From Flabesymbios commensalis (taxonomy: Eukaryota > Annelida > Polychaeta > Terebellida > Flabelligeridae): a stretch of DNA of 64,000 bases. Positions 18,646 to 30,189 of this stretch are shown one piece after another; within the stretch, counting starts at the first letter, position 1; each line of letters begins with the position of its first letter. Under the pieces are notes generated by a model. That model saw only the letters and a list, made by a program, of their open reading frames with translations, was not told where the DNA came from and searched no databases. Position numbers and translations under genes: made by a program. The stretch lies in the NCBI GenBank assembly GCA_964017125.1, contig OZ024907.1, positions 20,640,187-20,704,186 of the forward strand. The letters run 5' to 3'.

Positions 18646-19719
18646 GGGGAGAGCGGGGCTAGTTGTAACGGGGTAAGTTGTAACGGTGCACTTTGACAAA
18701 ATTCTTGTTGAGTAATTTGCACTCACTAGGTGTCAGTTATGTCTTCTATAGCCATGTATTTTTATTATGTATTTTCATCCCATAGGCCTAATACCCAGGA
18801 CTTTTTGAGAACAACCATATAGGACAGAAAACGAGGTGGAAAGTATTTTTTTGGATAACAATTCATTATCACTTATCACAATGAGAAATGTAAGAAACAA
18901 TTTCAATTCTGAATGTTTATTATAAGTCATCATGGAGAGGTCTTTAATGATGACAGACTAAAAGACTAAAACACATTTCGCATAGTGAGATATGTTGCCA
19001 AATGTTTTTCAGGTGCTTGGGGGCTAGATGTAACAGATGAGTGGGGGCAAGTTGCACCAATGTTACAATTTTCCCCAATTATCTCCCCATAGTGTTACAA
19101 ATTCCCCCAATAGATTATGGAAACTATGTTACAACCTGCCCCTATAGGTTTTATATGTATATATATAGGTAAATCTAGGACAAAACTGCACTTAAATATC
19201 TTGTATTAGGCTAGTCCTCTGCTATGTTTAGGCCTACCTCTTTGCAGGATCATTATATTGACTAGGTGCACATTTTCGATGAATTAGTAGGCCTAATCCG
19301 ATTTAGCATTTTGACAGTCACAATTTTATTTATGTAAGCCTATGAACTAAAGGCTATTACAGATTTAATATTACATAAATGATTAATTATTTGCTGCAAA
19401 ACTCTATTCTGTATATTTATGTGCTGCACTATGGCGTGTTACAACGTGCCCCAATGAGCGCAGTAACTGTGTTACAACTTGCCCCCATGCTGTTACAACT
19501 TAGTTTAACCCACACCGGGAGCAAATTGTAACATTTTAGGTGTGGTAATATTTCACGGCACCACTTTGCAAATATTGATGATATTTATCTAAATTATATT
19601 TTATATTATACGGGAAATAGTAGTTCTTAACTTGATTAAATGACTTCATTCATAAAGTTGATTATCACTTGTAAAACTACTAAAATGTTGAAATTATTAC
19701 AACTAGCCCCGCTCTCCCC
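18646..19719. mobile_element. 1.07-kb TIR element with repeated phrase GGGGCTAGTTGTAAC
   Basis: GGGGAGAGCGGGGCTAGTTG at 18646 is matched by CAACTAGCCCCGCTCTCCCC ending at 19719. TA lies on each side (18644-18645, 19720-19721), consistent with a TA duplication. Inside, GTTACAACTTGCCCC-type words recur at about 18664, 19020, 19043, 19090, 19128, 19440, 19470 and 19493 in both orientations. There is no open frame of note, so this is a non-autonomous element. Confidence 0.85.
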
Positions 19720-19822
19720 TAGGCCTATAGCTTGTGTCACTGTGACTGTAAAATCGGTTTTATTTACATCAAGGGTTTATTTACCTTATAATCAGATAAT
19801 AGCAGACTGTCACTGAATGACA

Positions 19823-22490
19823 ATAATAATAATAGGCCTACAATCAGTAGGAAACCACCAACTAGCTACCAGGCAAATAACTCAAATACTTTGACTTTGA
19901 GTAAATACTCCAGCAGCCCTCCATTGTGGAGTATCAGGCTGGAGGGGGGGAAAGAGGCTGGCAGATCTAGTCGACCAGCTGACTCTTGAATGCTGCCACA
20001 GTTTTCGATTCTGTGGCAGCTGCCGGAAGAGAATTCCAATCAGGGATACTTCGATGCCAAAAATAATTTTGTCCCAGTGTGGTGTTAGCTCTGATGTGTT
20101 TGTAAGCCTGATTGTGCCCACCACGTGTTCTTCTATCTGCTGGGATTAAACGGTCATTAATAGGAATTTCAACTAACTCATTTAAATTTTTGAACATACA
20201 TAAAAGCCTAGAATTTTTTCGTCTTGTTTTCAAGTCAGTCCAGCCCAAGTTCTGAATGAGAGATGTCACACTGGCTGTTTGTCTATAATTTTGGGTGACA
20301 AATCTTGCTGCTGCTCTTTGAATTTTTTCTAATTTATCAATGTCTTTTTGTCTAAAGGGGTCCCAAACTGCTGAAGAATATTCTAAGGATGATCTGACCA
20401 GGGAGAAATAGGCAGTCTCCCTTAATTTAGGGGGACATGCCTTCAGGTTCCTCCGAAGGAAGCCCAGGGTGGAATTCGCTTTACTTGTAATTTTGTTAAT
20501 GTGGGCCTCCCATTCCAGAGTCTTGCTAAGGCAAACACCAAGATATGGTGTTGATGAAACATTTTCTAATGTTTCACCTTTCAGGGTGTACTGGAATTCC
20601 AGGTTTTTTTATTTTGGCCTGGACACCCTCAGGACCGAGCATTTCGAGGGGTTGAAGCACATCCCCCATCGATCTGCCCAGTCATGTAACGCAGATAGGT
20701 CTCTCTGCAGTTTCTCCTGATCTGCCCGACATTTTATCGGGCGATACAGGAGACAGTCATCTGCAAAGAGACGAACCTGCGACGAGACCGTGGAAGGGAG
20801 GTCATTAATGTAGGTCAAAAAAAGTAGGGGTCCGAGAACAGTACCCTGGGGCACACCGGACTTTACACGAGCTGATTCTGAAGAGCTGCCATCAACTACT
20901 ACTTTTTGGGTTCTATTGGTCAAGAAATTTTGAATCCAATTAAGAGTTGTTCCCCGAATTTCATAGTGGTCGAGTTTGTGTAAGAGGCGTTGATGGGGGA
21001 CAACGTCAAAGGCCTTACTAAAATCTAAGACAACAACATCTGTTTGTGTCTTGCCTTCAAAATTTTGAATAAATTCATCAGTTGTAATCAAAAGCTGGCT
21101 TTCGCATGAGTGTTTTGAGTGAAAGCCATGTTGTACAGGTGTTAAAATTTTGTTTTCCGAAAAATGGGACATAATTTGTTTACAAATGATGCGTTCGAGT
21201 AATTTGGCACAAACACATGTGAGGGATATCGGCCTGTAGTTTGCCGGAGAGTGCCGATCCCCTTTTTTGATGACTGGGGCAACATTAGCCTCTACACAGT
21301 CATCTGGTTATTTGCCCGTCTGTAGAGATTGATCAAAAATAATTTTAAGAAAGGGAGATATTTCGTTGGCAGCATTCTTCAGAATCAGATTCGGGAGCTC
21401 GTCTGGTCCGGGTGCCTTCCCGCCGTTTGAACCTTTGAGTAATTTAGTTACACCTTGAACAGTAATTTCAAATTTAGGCATTTCAGTATTCGGTGGTCCG
21501 AGTAGTTTAGGTATATTTGTGGTGTCTTCCAAGGTAAAAACTGAGCAAAATTGGTTGTTTAATATTTCGGCCTTACGTCTGCTATCTGAATGCAGCTGGC
21601 CGTTTTCCTTCAAAGGAGAGACACCATTTCCATTCTGACGTTTCGATTTGATATAACGCCAGAGTGTTTTTGAATTTTTTTGTTCTAAAGATTCAGAAAG
21701 TTTGTTTTTCAAAAAAGACCACCTGGCAGACCTGATGGCACGCTAGGTCTGCCGTTTACATAATTTGTACTTTGCCCAAAGGTCAGCTTTATTCGTACGC
21801 TTGGCTTTATTATATAGAGATGCTTTTTTCCGAATAGATGCGAGAAGTGATTTGGATAGCCAAGGTAGATTTTCCCGAGGGGAAGTCATTTTGGTTGGTA
21901 TAAATTTGTCCAGGCATTGATTTAGGATGGATTTTAGTTTCAACCAATTTTCATTGACAGAACGGCTAGGACTTTTTTTAAAAAGGAGGTCCAGCAGCTC
22001 CTAATTTGTTGCCTGATAGCTTCCCAATTAGCATTTTTGAACTGACGCACTGGGCGGGGTTTTGTACGGCGGTAGGGCGGGTCAATATCCAGTTCGGTCA
22101 CCACAGCACAGTGATCCGAGATTCCAGGTACACTATGAGAAGATTTAATTAAACCAGGTTTATTTGTGATCAGGAGGTCCAAAATATTTTCTTCTCTAGT
22201 AGGTTCTTTGTGAATTTGGGCCAGGGCATGTGTATCTAGGCTTGACAGAAGCAGCTCGCATTGGGATTTGTTTGCCGCTTTAGGATTTACTACCCCATTG
22301 TCCCAGTCAATTCCAGGTAGGTTGAAATCACCTCCCAGGACAATGGTCTGATTTGAATTTTTTGGCATCAGGTCTAAAGATTTCACAAGTTCTTCTGAAG
22401 TACTAATTTTGGAGTCAGGAGGTCTATAAAAACAACCGAGGGTTAATGATTTTGATGCCGATATCTGAACTTTAGCCCATAAAATATAAC
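19823..22490 (-). mobile_element. 5'-truncated non-LTR retrotransposon (Jockey/CR1-like LINE)
   Basis: Minus strand. The C-terminal half of an APE-type endonuclease (GCFYRPP, GGDFNLPGIDW, PGISDHCAV; 22485-21950) is followed by a linker (FCSVFTLED, GKAPGPDELPN) and a reverse transcriptase with LDFSKAFDVVPHQRLL, SGVPQGTVLGPLLF and RLFADDCLLYR (about 21712-20609). The C-terminal domain ends in WNSLPAAATESKTVAAFKSQL at about 20000. The 3' end carries a short ATT microsatellite (19823-19833). The 5' half of the endonuclease is missing. Frameshifts and stops split the coding region into at least five pieces, so it is dead but not ancient. Assignment to one clade needs a tree. Confidence 0.9.
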
Positions 22491-22838
22491 TTCAAGAGAA
22501 GACCCAAATACAAATGACGACCCAAAAATACAAATCAGACAGACCTTATCTAACAATACCAGAATACACACCGGTGGGCCTGACAAAAGGTACAATGGCC
22601 ATGCCGCATGGGCCATGGGTACGACTCACATGCCCCTGGACATGGTGCCAACGGTATCACCTGTCGCTGCAAGTGCAAGCACCACTGGCCCTGGCACCCC
22701 AAAGCTTGATAACGACAGTAGCAGTGAAATCATCAGCATTACCAGTGGCAGTCATGCCAGTACTAGGTAGGCCTATGCTATAGGCCTACTACTGGATCTA
22801 TAGTTCCATACACTGCCCACCCTAGACACTGCTACTTC
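22491..22838. other. Intergenic, nothing recognised
   Basis: GC-richer than its surroundings. The open frame at 22514-22783 has no recognisable domain. Words near 22765-22800 (TAGGCCTACTACTGGATCTA) match the satellite unit at 29357-29745, so it is partly repeat-derived. Confidence 0.5.
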
Positions 22839-22944
22839 GTGTGTTAAAATGTGCTTAGAGGAGCGCGCAGCGCGAGGGCTGACGCGAGATTATGCACTAG
22901 TCAGCCCTCGCGCTGCGCGCTCCTCTAAGCACATTTTAACACAC
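22839..22944. repeat. Perfect 45-bp-arm inverted repeat made of a LINE 3' end
   Basis: Arms 22839-22883 and 22900-22944 are exact reverse complements around a 16-base loop. Each arm contains GAGGAGCGCGCAGCGCGAGG, the terminal sequence of the LINE 3' UTR at 23436-25075. Two LINE 3' ends thus face each other, an unusual product of insertion or inverted duplication. Confidence 0.9.
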
Positions 22945-22987
22945 GTTAAAATGTTGATACAGAAAGTAAACCGAAACAGTGACCGCC

Positions 22988-23423
22988 TAGCTAGAGGAGC
23001 GCGAAGCGCGAGGGCTGACGCGAGATTATGCACTAGTTCTGGTATAAACCTAATAGTGCCTCTCTCTTTTCACCTGGTGAGGTAGGTGATTGTACAAGCA
23101 TTGGCAAGAAGTCCAGGAGACAAGGAACCAGGGCAGAGGCGACCAGCCACCAGAGTAAGGGCAAGGACTGACCCTTTGAGATGTGCTCTGCTTTCTGAGC
23201 AGTGTGTTTGAAACCACCATCATGAACCGTCATCGTTAGCCAACCATCCGTGTCCGCCGTGCCATCACCCAAGCTAGCAATGTAATGATAGAGAGCTCAT
23301 TGCTTAAGACCAGAATCTGTCTCCTTCAGTGCTATGATTGAAAGCCCACTGCCTTATGTGTCTCACAAAACGGCTCCTTTCAGAGCCCCTGCTCTCTGTG
23401 GGGGCTCTGAAAGGAGCCGTTTT
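22988..23423 (-). mobile_element. LINE 3' UTR copy with terminal inversion
   Basis: 22988-23398 is nearly identical to 23436-23851, the 3' UTR of the LINE below, and begins at the same terminal word TAGCTAGAGGAGC. It is 5'-truncated within the UTR. At its 5' side, 23400-23423 is an inverted copy of 23367-23389 (AACGGCTCCTTTCAGAGCCC), as left by twin-priming-type reverse transcription or by inverted duplication. The minus-strand open frame inside both copies is not recognised. Confidence 0.8.
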
Positions 23424-23435
23424 TTTAAAATGTGC

Positions 23436-25075
23436 TAGCTAGAGGAGCGCGCAGCGCGAGGGCTGACGCGAGATTATGCACTAGTTCTGGTATAAACCTT
23501 ATAGTGCCTCTCTCTTTTCACCTGGTGAGGTAGGTGATTGTACAAGCAATGGCAAGAAGAAGTCCAGGAGACAAGGAACCAGGGAAGAGGCGACCAGCCA
23601 CCAGAGTAAGGGCAAGGACTGACCCTTTGAAATGTGCTCTGCTTTCTGAGCAGTGTGTTTAAAACCACCATCATGAACCGTCATCGTTAGCCAACCATCC
23701 GTGTCCGCCGTGCCATCACCCAAGCTAGCAATGTAATGATAGAGAGCTCATTGCTTAAGACTAGAATCCGTCTCCTTCAGTGCTATGATTGAAAGCCCAC
23801 TGCCTTATGTGTCTCACAAAACGGCTCCTTTCAGAGCCCCTGCTCTCTGTGGGAACAGGAGTTCAGGAGTTCAACCGATATCCGTCAACCGTCAACCGTG
23901 TTCTTGTCTCATGCAGTGGAGTGATAGGGAACTCCCCGCTTTTGGTATGTCACACAGAACGGCGCCCCCAGAGCCCCTGTTCTATGTGGGAACAGGAGCT
24001 CAACCGTTATCCGTCAATCGTCAACCGTCAACCGTCAACCGTGTTTAAGCGTCAGCCTGGATTTCAGCCAGCAATTGATCCAGAATTGTATTAGAGCCTG
24101 ATCGTTTTTGAACGATCTCATGATTCAACACCAGATCCTTGAAACACTGTGTGTTTTCAAGTGATCTAAATGTTTTAACCGCCAGTGCTGTCATCCTAGT
24201 TTTGATCATAGGGACGTTAGTGAGGTCATGCAGATCTATTGTTCTCATTCTGTCCAGGTAGGTTACACCAAGTGCTAGTCTCAGGCACTTGTTTTGAAAG
24301 ATCTGCATTTCCTTCACTTGTGATTCCCTTAAAGCTCCAGTTATCAGTGAACCATATTCAAGGACAGGGCGTATAAAGCACTTGTAGGCTTTTAAGATGG
24401 TATATGGTCTGGCGCCCCAGTTTGTCCCTTTGAGCAACTTCAACAGGTTCAGTCGCCTGTAGACCTTTGTCATTAGGTCTTTCATATGGTCTTTGAAGCT
24501 AAGCCTTCGATCAAATAGGATTCCAAGCAGTTTGGCTGTTTGAGTTTGAATAATAGGCTCACCAAACAGTTCCAGATCTATAAGTTCTGGTTTTGGACCG
24601 ACACTAAACACAATCAGCTGAGTTTTTCCTGCGTTTAGTTTTATCCGCCATTTGGAACACCATGCTTCAATAAGTTTTAAAGCTTTTGATAGCTTTGCCT
24701 TCACCCATTTGGCATTGGTTGCATGTGCCCAGATTCCCATGTCATCTGCGAACTGGGAAAGCTTGACATTGAGTGAACTCATGTCTGGGATATCATTCAC
24801 ATAGATAATGAAAAGGAGAGGGCTTAGGACCGAGCCCTGAGGTGTGCCCGCATTGAGGGTCACCTCCTCTGAGCAGTTGTTACAGCAATTGACTTTGATC
24901 GTTCTGTCACTTGGGAAAGATGATATCAGCCTGACCATCTTCCTAGATAAGCTGCCGTTCATCAGCTTGTATCTTAGTCCGTCATGCCACACCGAGTCAA
25001 ATGCTTTCTCAACATCGATAAAGATTGCTCCACCTTTCCATTTCTTAGTGAATCCCAGTTGAGTTTCCTCTACCA
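23436..25075 (-). mobile_element. 5'-truncated LINE with intact 343-codon RT frame
   Basis: One uninterrupted frame (25075-24045) encodes most of a reverse transcriptase: FIDVEKAFDSVWHDGL, GTPQGSVLSPLLFIIYVND, SQFADDMGIWA, then thumb and C-terminal segments (LLGILFDRRLSFKDHM, KAYKCFIRPVLEYGS). A 600-base 3' UTR follows, starting with a GGTTGAC heptamer run (24004-24043), and ends at TAGCTAGAGG (23436). The 12-mer TTTAAAATGTGC lies at both ends (23424-23435, 25076-25087), a good target duplication. The lack of stops and the intact duplication mark a recent, 5'-truncated insertion. Jockey-like by motifs. Confidence 0.88.
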
Positions 25076-25241
25076 TTTAAAATGTGCAGATGGTTGACGT
25101 CATATATATGTCCCCAGCTCTCAATTTTAAGTATTGTTGTAAGCTTGTGATTGGCCGGCTGTCTTGCTAAAAGTACCCTGATCGGCTGGCGAGAATATTA
25201 TGGTGGGGGAGGGGTCGGTGTAGACAGACACCTGTGTGGAG

Positions 25242-25314
25242 CCCAGCAAACGCGAGGATTTGACCCAATGCTGTTTCACTATATGCCCACCGCCAACGGC
25301 GCTGGACCAACATT
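25242..25314. mobile_element. Palindromic MITE fragment (CGTCGTAGACG family)
   Basis: It begins CCCAGCAAACGCGAGGATTT and contains TGACCCAATGCTGTTT and GCGCTGGACCAACATT. Only the left half and centre are kept. Confidence 0.65.
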
Positions 25315-26289
25315 AAAAACTTATAAATTAACAAAATATCAAATTATTTCATTTCTTTTCATTAATGATCGATGCATGTCTATAATATAAGCATGTTTGA
25401 TATTGTCTTTTTTCAAAGATATAATACAGTCTTGGCCCAACATTGTACCAGGATAATTACGTTAAACAACACCATAAGGAAATAAGTTTGTTTGAACAAT
25501 GTCTACTTGGTAGCCACAATATTGGTGTAACATTGGCGCAATGTTCTCGACACTTGCTCAACTCAGGTGTTTTGTCAACTTTCCACCTGGTGATAATTAC
25601 GCGACTATTGTCTTGATTATGTAACCACGCAGGGTCGATAGATATCTTGTACTATAGTTTACACTCCCTCCACCCCCCCCCCCCCATCCATATATGCGGA
25701 GGGTTTAACTGGTAATTTACACCAAGCGATGCGTAATAAAAATATTTTATTATAATCATGTACGTGATATAATTCATTTGATATCAATTATATTATAATT
25801 GGTCTAATGTAACACAATCCCTGAATAATTTAGTGGTAAAAATAGGATACATTTATATTCATGGCGTCACTTGAAAAATAGTAGTGCATGATTACAATTT
25901 TTATCAATCTATATTAAGTTATATTGTGGCGTATACTGCAATTTTGTTGATATTAATTTTCAGGGGAAACCATTGTTTTCAGCATTTGTCAGTCTCTTGA
26001 TTTGCTGGGAAATATATTTTTTTTAGCCCGGAGACATTGCATAGTCACCTCGCCGTACCAGTTATTGTCATCACACTTTCCGTCCAGTAATCACTATGAC
26101 ATAACATACCTGTATGTGAACATTACGTCATCGTCACTAATTATCTTCGTCTGACTGACCATATTGCGGCTAATCCCCTCATATACATACACATATCAAC
26201 CCTATCAATCCTGCAAAATATCATTCAATTAATTGTTATTTTACGGTTTGTTTGCGCGAATAGTAAAACAATAACAAAATATTAAGTAT
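25315..26289. other. Intergenic, nothing recognised
   Basis: AT-rich, with a 14-base C run near 25673-25686 and stray MITE words (TTGGCCCAACATTGTACCA near 25433). No gene evidence. Confidence 0.6.
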
Positions 26290-28380
26290 GTAACGTGTTT
26301 GACTATATTTTAAGGGCTATATTTAGTTTTTACTACACTAAACGGCTGTGGTCCGTTATATATGATAGCTACAATGGGTTCAAATGTTCTGTGAGGATAG
26401 CTGGAGGCCTATCCAATTGGTTTTGTCCCCAACAGGGAGTACATCAAGGTGATGTCATGTCTATGTACCTTTTTTGCATATACAACAATGATTTGTTAAA
26501 TGAACTGGTTAGCATAGCCTGTCCTATTTCTATTGCTCATACAATACTTACATGTCCAGCCTTTGCTGATGATATCGCTGTTGCTGCCAAGTCAGAATCT
26601 ACTTTACAATATATAGTTGACGAAGCTGTTGAACACAGTATTAAATGGAGATATAGTTTTAATTTGGACAAAATTCGAATACTTGTTTTCTGTAAAAATA
26701 ACAGAGTGCGTATTGTTAATATCACAATAAGAAACCAGTTACTAAAACAGGTTGACAGTCACCTTCATGTAGGTATCCCACTATGCAGCACAAAAAAAGC
26801 AGATAAAGACTTTTGTAATGAAAGGATCACCTGTCACAAAAAGCTTGTAAATATGATTTTAAGTATTGGTAGCAGTACTGGTGGTATTAATCCTATCAGT
26901 GGTAGTAAACTGTACTGGGCTGTGGCAGTGCCTAAATTACTATACGGGTGTGAGGTGTGGTCAATGAGTGAACAGAGTGTATTAATGATGGAGCAGGCTC
27001 ATGTATGGGCAGCACGCGCCCTACAGAGTCTGCCAAATCACAGCTCATGTCTAGCGGTCACTGCTTCACTTGGATGGCTGAGTATTGAGTCACACATTGA
27101 CATAAAACGGTTATGCTATGTACACAGGTTAATTTGTGCTGAACCTCGCTCCATAGCCCGTAAATTGACTGTTCATGTTTTTATGCAAATGTATATAGAT
27201 AAAGATATTTCTACATATGAGGGACCCATTGCTGTTTTATATAAAACTTGTAAGAAATATAATCTACTAGATATCGTGTACAATGAATTATTTTTTAGTG
27301 CAACTCCCATGTCATCTACACGTTGGAAAAAATGTGTTTATAACTCTGTAAGTCAACAGCATATTGCGCGTTGGAATATGTCCCGCATAATGTACACAAG
27401 TTTATATTTGTTTAACAAATGTGTGAAATCTGTGAACTGTTTATGGATTTGGAAGGTTGCAAAACGTAATCAGGCTTTTTTAAGTAAATGTAAAACTGTT
27501 GCTAGGATTTTAATCGGTAGCGGATGTATCTTTTATAGTTTTTCAGGTGATAATGTCCGACATTTACAAATATGCTCTCTGTGCGATTCTTATGACAGAT
27601 TAACTGTTGCTCACGCGTTGTTGAGCTGTGCGAGTCTTGAACCTCTTAGAAGTGTCAGCTGGGCCGCCGCTACTCAGTCTATGCCCGGTCCCCTGGCTGA
27701 GTCGTTAGGCTCGCTTTGTGACAATGAGAAAATGATTATGTTATTGAGCGGATTGAATTGTCCTTACATTACCATGATTACAGAGTGGCAGGTTATATAT
27801 GAGGACATTATCACTTTTCTCGCCACAATGTACACCAAGTTCAAGGCGAATTTAGATCGACTGTGATTTTCCACGAGCTGTTCACAATACCTTGAAATGT
27901 CACAGTAATCATACGAATTTGAGCCATTTTGAGATTTAGAGTTGGACCCACCCCGGCCGGCCCAGTGCGTTGGCCCTGTGTTGATCTGATGTTGGGCCAA
28001 CGTCGTAGACGCTGGACCAGCATTGGATCGACATGGGACCGACGTATTGTGCCGGCTGGGTGGTTTCAGGCGGTGTACCAGCCTTGTGCCAATTTCGGCT
28101 GTACTTTTTCGTTTGTACTTTTATAAACACATGCTGCAATGTTTCACCCTCTGTACATAATGTTAATAATGTATGTATTTGGTAAGTTTTTCAATAGAAG
28201 TTCTGACGCATTTATGTAATGTCAAATAAAAAAAGAAGATTTATTAACATTTATAATTAAAATTAGCTACGCAATTAATTATTTATTTATCGGTTATAAT
28301 ACTATGTAGAATTGTATTTGTATTGTCTTTACTGTATACCATGTATAACACATGTACTTCAATATGGAGGTGAATAAAGA
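26290..28380 (+). mobile_element. 5'-truncated LINE with intact 523-codon frame and C-terminal CCHC
   Basis: The open frame 26295-27866 carries reverse transcriptase blocks from motif B onward: QGVHQGDVMSMYLFCIYNND and CPAFADDIAVAAKSE, then KLYWAVAVPKLLYGCEVWSM. A C-terminal knuckle, CSLCDSYDRLTVAHALLSC (C-x2-C-x9-H-x4-C), is typical of several LINE clades. The endonuclease and the first RT blocks are absent, so the copy is 5'-truncated at about 26290. The frame is nevertheless free of stops. The 3' limit is set by an AATAAA near 28373 and is uncertain. A palindromic MITE lies in the 3' region. Confidence 0.75.
27948..28063. mobile_element. Palindromic MITE copy with longer GC ends (CGTCGTAGACG family)
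   Basis: The centre GGGCCAACGTCGTAGACGCTGG is flanked by GATCTGATG and CAGCATTGGATCGA. The outer ends CCACCCCGGCCGGCCCA and GTGCCGGCTGGGTGG are mutually complementary and differ from the CCAGCAAACA ends of other copies, so this is a subfamily. Confidence 0.75.
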
Positions 28381-29100
28381 CATATATATACTACAATGAC
28401 GGGCATACTGCACTTGTCAGATAGACCGCTATACTCACACAATTATGGTTCGGCCTCCTACACCATCTGGGCCCAGGTGCAGTTTATTGTTGCATAGTAT
28501 TGATTAGAATTTTAACTAATGTTTCACGCTCTTATATAAGCGCCTGGGGAAATTATACAAATATGTTTCAATAAAGATATAAACAACTAATTATACAGTA
28601 TAATCATGATAATTATACTTGATTAATCGCATAAATTTCAAATCACTCACCTGTCCCGTCGTTATAGCTTTCTCATATACATACACATATTAACACATAG
28701 CTAATTTTTGACAATAATTGTCTCTATTGTACTATCACCTCATAACTTTTTATAACTTTTACCTATTATATTATATTTTAACTTTCACATATTGGTACTT
28801 TTCCTTTTCTGTTTTAAATGTTATTGCTTGATCACGTTTCAATCACAAGTCGCTGAAATAGCTATAGTTGTCTAATGTTTTGTCATTGTATACACTTGCG
28901 AATACATGTATAAATAAATATTATCTCATCTAAATCCACGCACTTTGAGGATTCAAAGGGTTCAGCCATGCTAGGACGACACAGACACATTCATCGAATG
29001 CTGTTACAATGCTGGACCAGCGTTGGATGGAAGAATATGTTTTCACACCTCTGAGAAAGGGTATTGTCTGACGTGTGTTAACCCATGCATGTGACTAACA
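28381..29100. other. Intergenic, nothing recognised
   Basis: AT-rich. One short MITE-arm word (TGCTGGACCAGCGTTGGATG) occurs at 29009. No gene evidence. Confidence 0.6.
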
Positions 29101-29358
29101 CTTCTTGGCCCGCGCACACAAGCGCTAGGGCTGCGAGCGGCCCGCATGCGCCCGCACTAGGGCTGCCCGCGGCCCGCATGCGCCCGCACTAGAGCTGCCC
29201 GCGGCTCGCATGCGCCCGCACTAGGGCTGCCCGCACCAACCCGCGTTATGTCGACCCGCACCCGCCCCGTCCCGCAAGGCTCAGAGAAAATTCGGCCCGC
29301 GGGCCCCCGCGGGTCCCGCAAACCCGCGCGGGGCGGGCTACCCGCGCAGGTCTCTAAT
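29101..29358. repeat. GC-rich CCCGC element with 3-4 tandem 31-bp units
   Basis: The unit CTAGGGCTGCCCGCGGCCCG and its extension CATGCGCCCGCA repeat at about 29125-29235. CCCGCGGGTCCCGC-type words follow up to 29350. The left unit start and the right end (GCGCAGGTCTCTA) are imperfectly complementary, hinting at a small TIR element. The block stands out sharply from AT-rich surroundings. The long minus-strand frame is a by-product of base composition. Confidence 0.65.
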
Positions 29359-29745
29359 AGGCCTACTACTGGATCTAGTTCCATAGCTCATGTAGATCCA
29401 TCAAACTCTATATAGGCCTTCTACTGGATCTAGTTCCATAGCTCATGTAGATCTATCAAACTCTATAGGCCTACTACTGGATCTAGTTCCATAGCTCATG
29501 TAGATCTATCAAACTCTATATAGGCCTTCTACTGGATCTAGTTCCATAGCTCATGTAGATCTATCAAACTCTATAGGCCTACTACTGGATCTAGTTCTAT
29601 AGCTCATGTAGATCTATCAAACTCTATAGCCTTAGGCCTACTACTGGATCTAGTTCCATAGCTCATGTAGATCTATCAAACTCTATAGGCCTACTTACTG
29701 GATCTAGTTCCATAGCTCATGTAGATCTATCAAACTCTACTACTA
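29359..29745 (+). repeat. Satellite of seven about 55-bp units with dimer order
   Basis: The unit begins TAGGCCTACTACTGGATCTA and ends CATGTAGATCTATCAAACTC. Units 1 and 3 share an added TATA, and units 2 and 4 share TTCT in place of TACT, so a dimer of about 108 bp was amplified before units 5-7 diverged. A related single unit is at 22763-22800. There is no spacer/repeat alternation of the CRISPR kind. Confidence 0.9.
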
Positions 29746-30187
29746 TACCGACGTTACCAAAGATAGGCACACTTTAATTGTTCGACGTCAGTCATAGTCA
29801 ACTATTAAAAATAACTGTCATAGACCTAACTTTATCACTGGTTACGGTAATGGCATTGCCACTGGTAGGCCTATTATCAACCACACGAAAGATATCAAGC
29901 ATGACTGCACACAGGGTAAGAAAAATAGACTTATTATGCTTAGATCAGGGTCTAGGCTTGATGACTGTCATGAGATATCTTGATCCAATGCTGGGTCTGC
30001 GGTGGCGGATCTAGCTCTTCACTGAGGGGGGGGGGGGGGGGGGGGAATTTTCCCAATGAACGGTCCACTGTATAACTATTACAGGCCTTAAGAGTCCGGG
30101 GACATTCCCCCTGGAATTTTTTTTAATTCAAAAGGCTTTCTTTTGCAATTTAGGTTTTAAGATATTGGGCACAATTTGACCCTCCTG
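29746..30187. other. Intergenic with long poly-G run
   Basis: A run of more than 20 G at about 30024-30045 follows GGCGGATCTAGCTCTTCACT. This resembles the eroded end of the hAT-like element seen at 40097-40262. No gene evidence. Confidence 0.5.
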
Positions 30188-30189
30188 TA

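Noticed and set aside
23033-23723. Duplicated minus-strand open frames starting MGDGTADTDGW
   Set aside because: They lie in the LINE 3' UTR copies and lose frame between the two copies, so coding is unlikely.
29359-29745. Regular direct repeats resembling a CRISPR array
   Set aside because: Units are directly adjacent with no unique spacers, in a eukaryotic context; it is a satellite.
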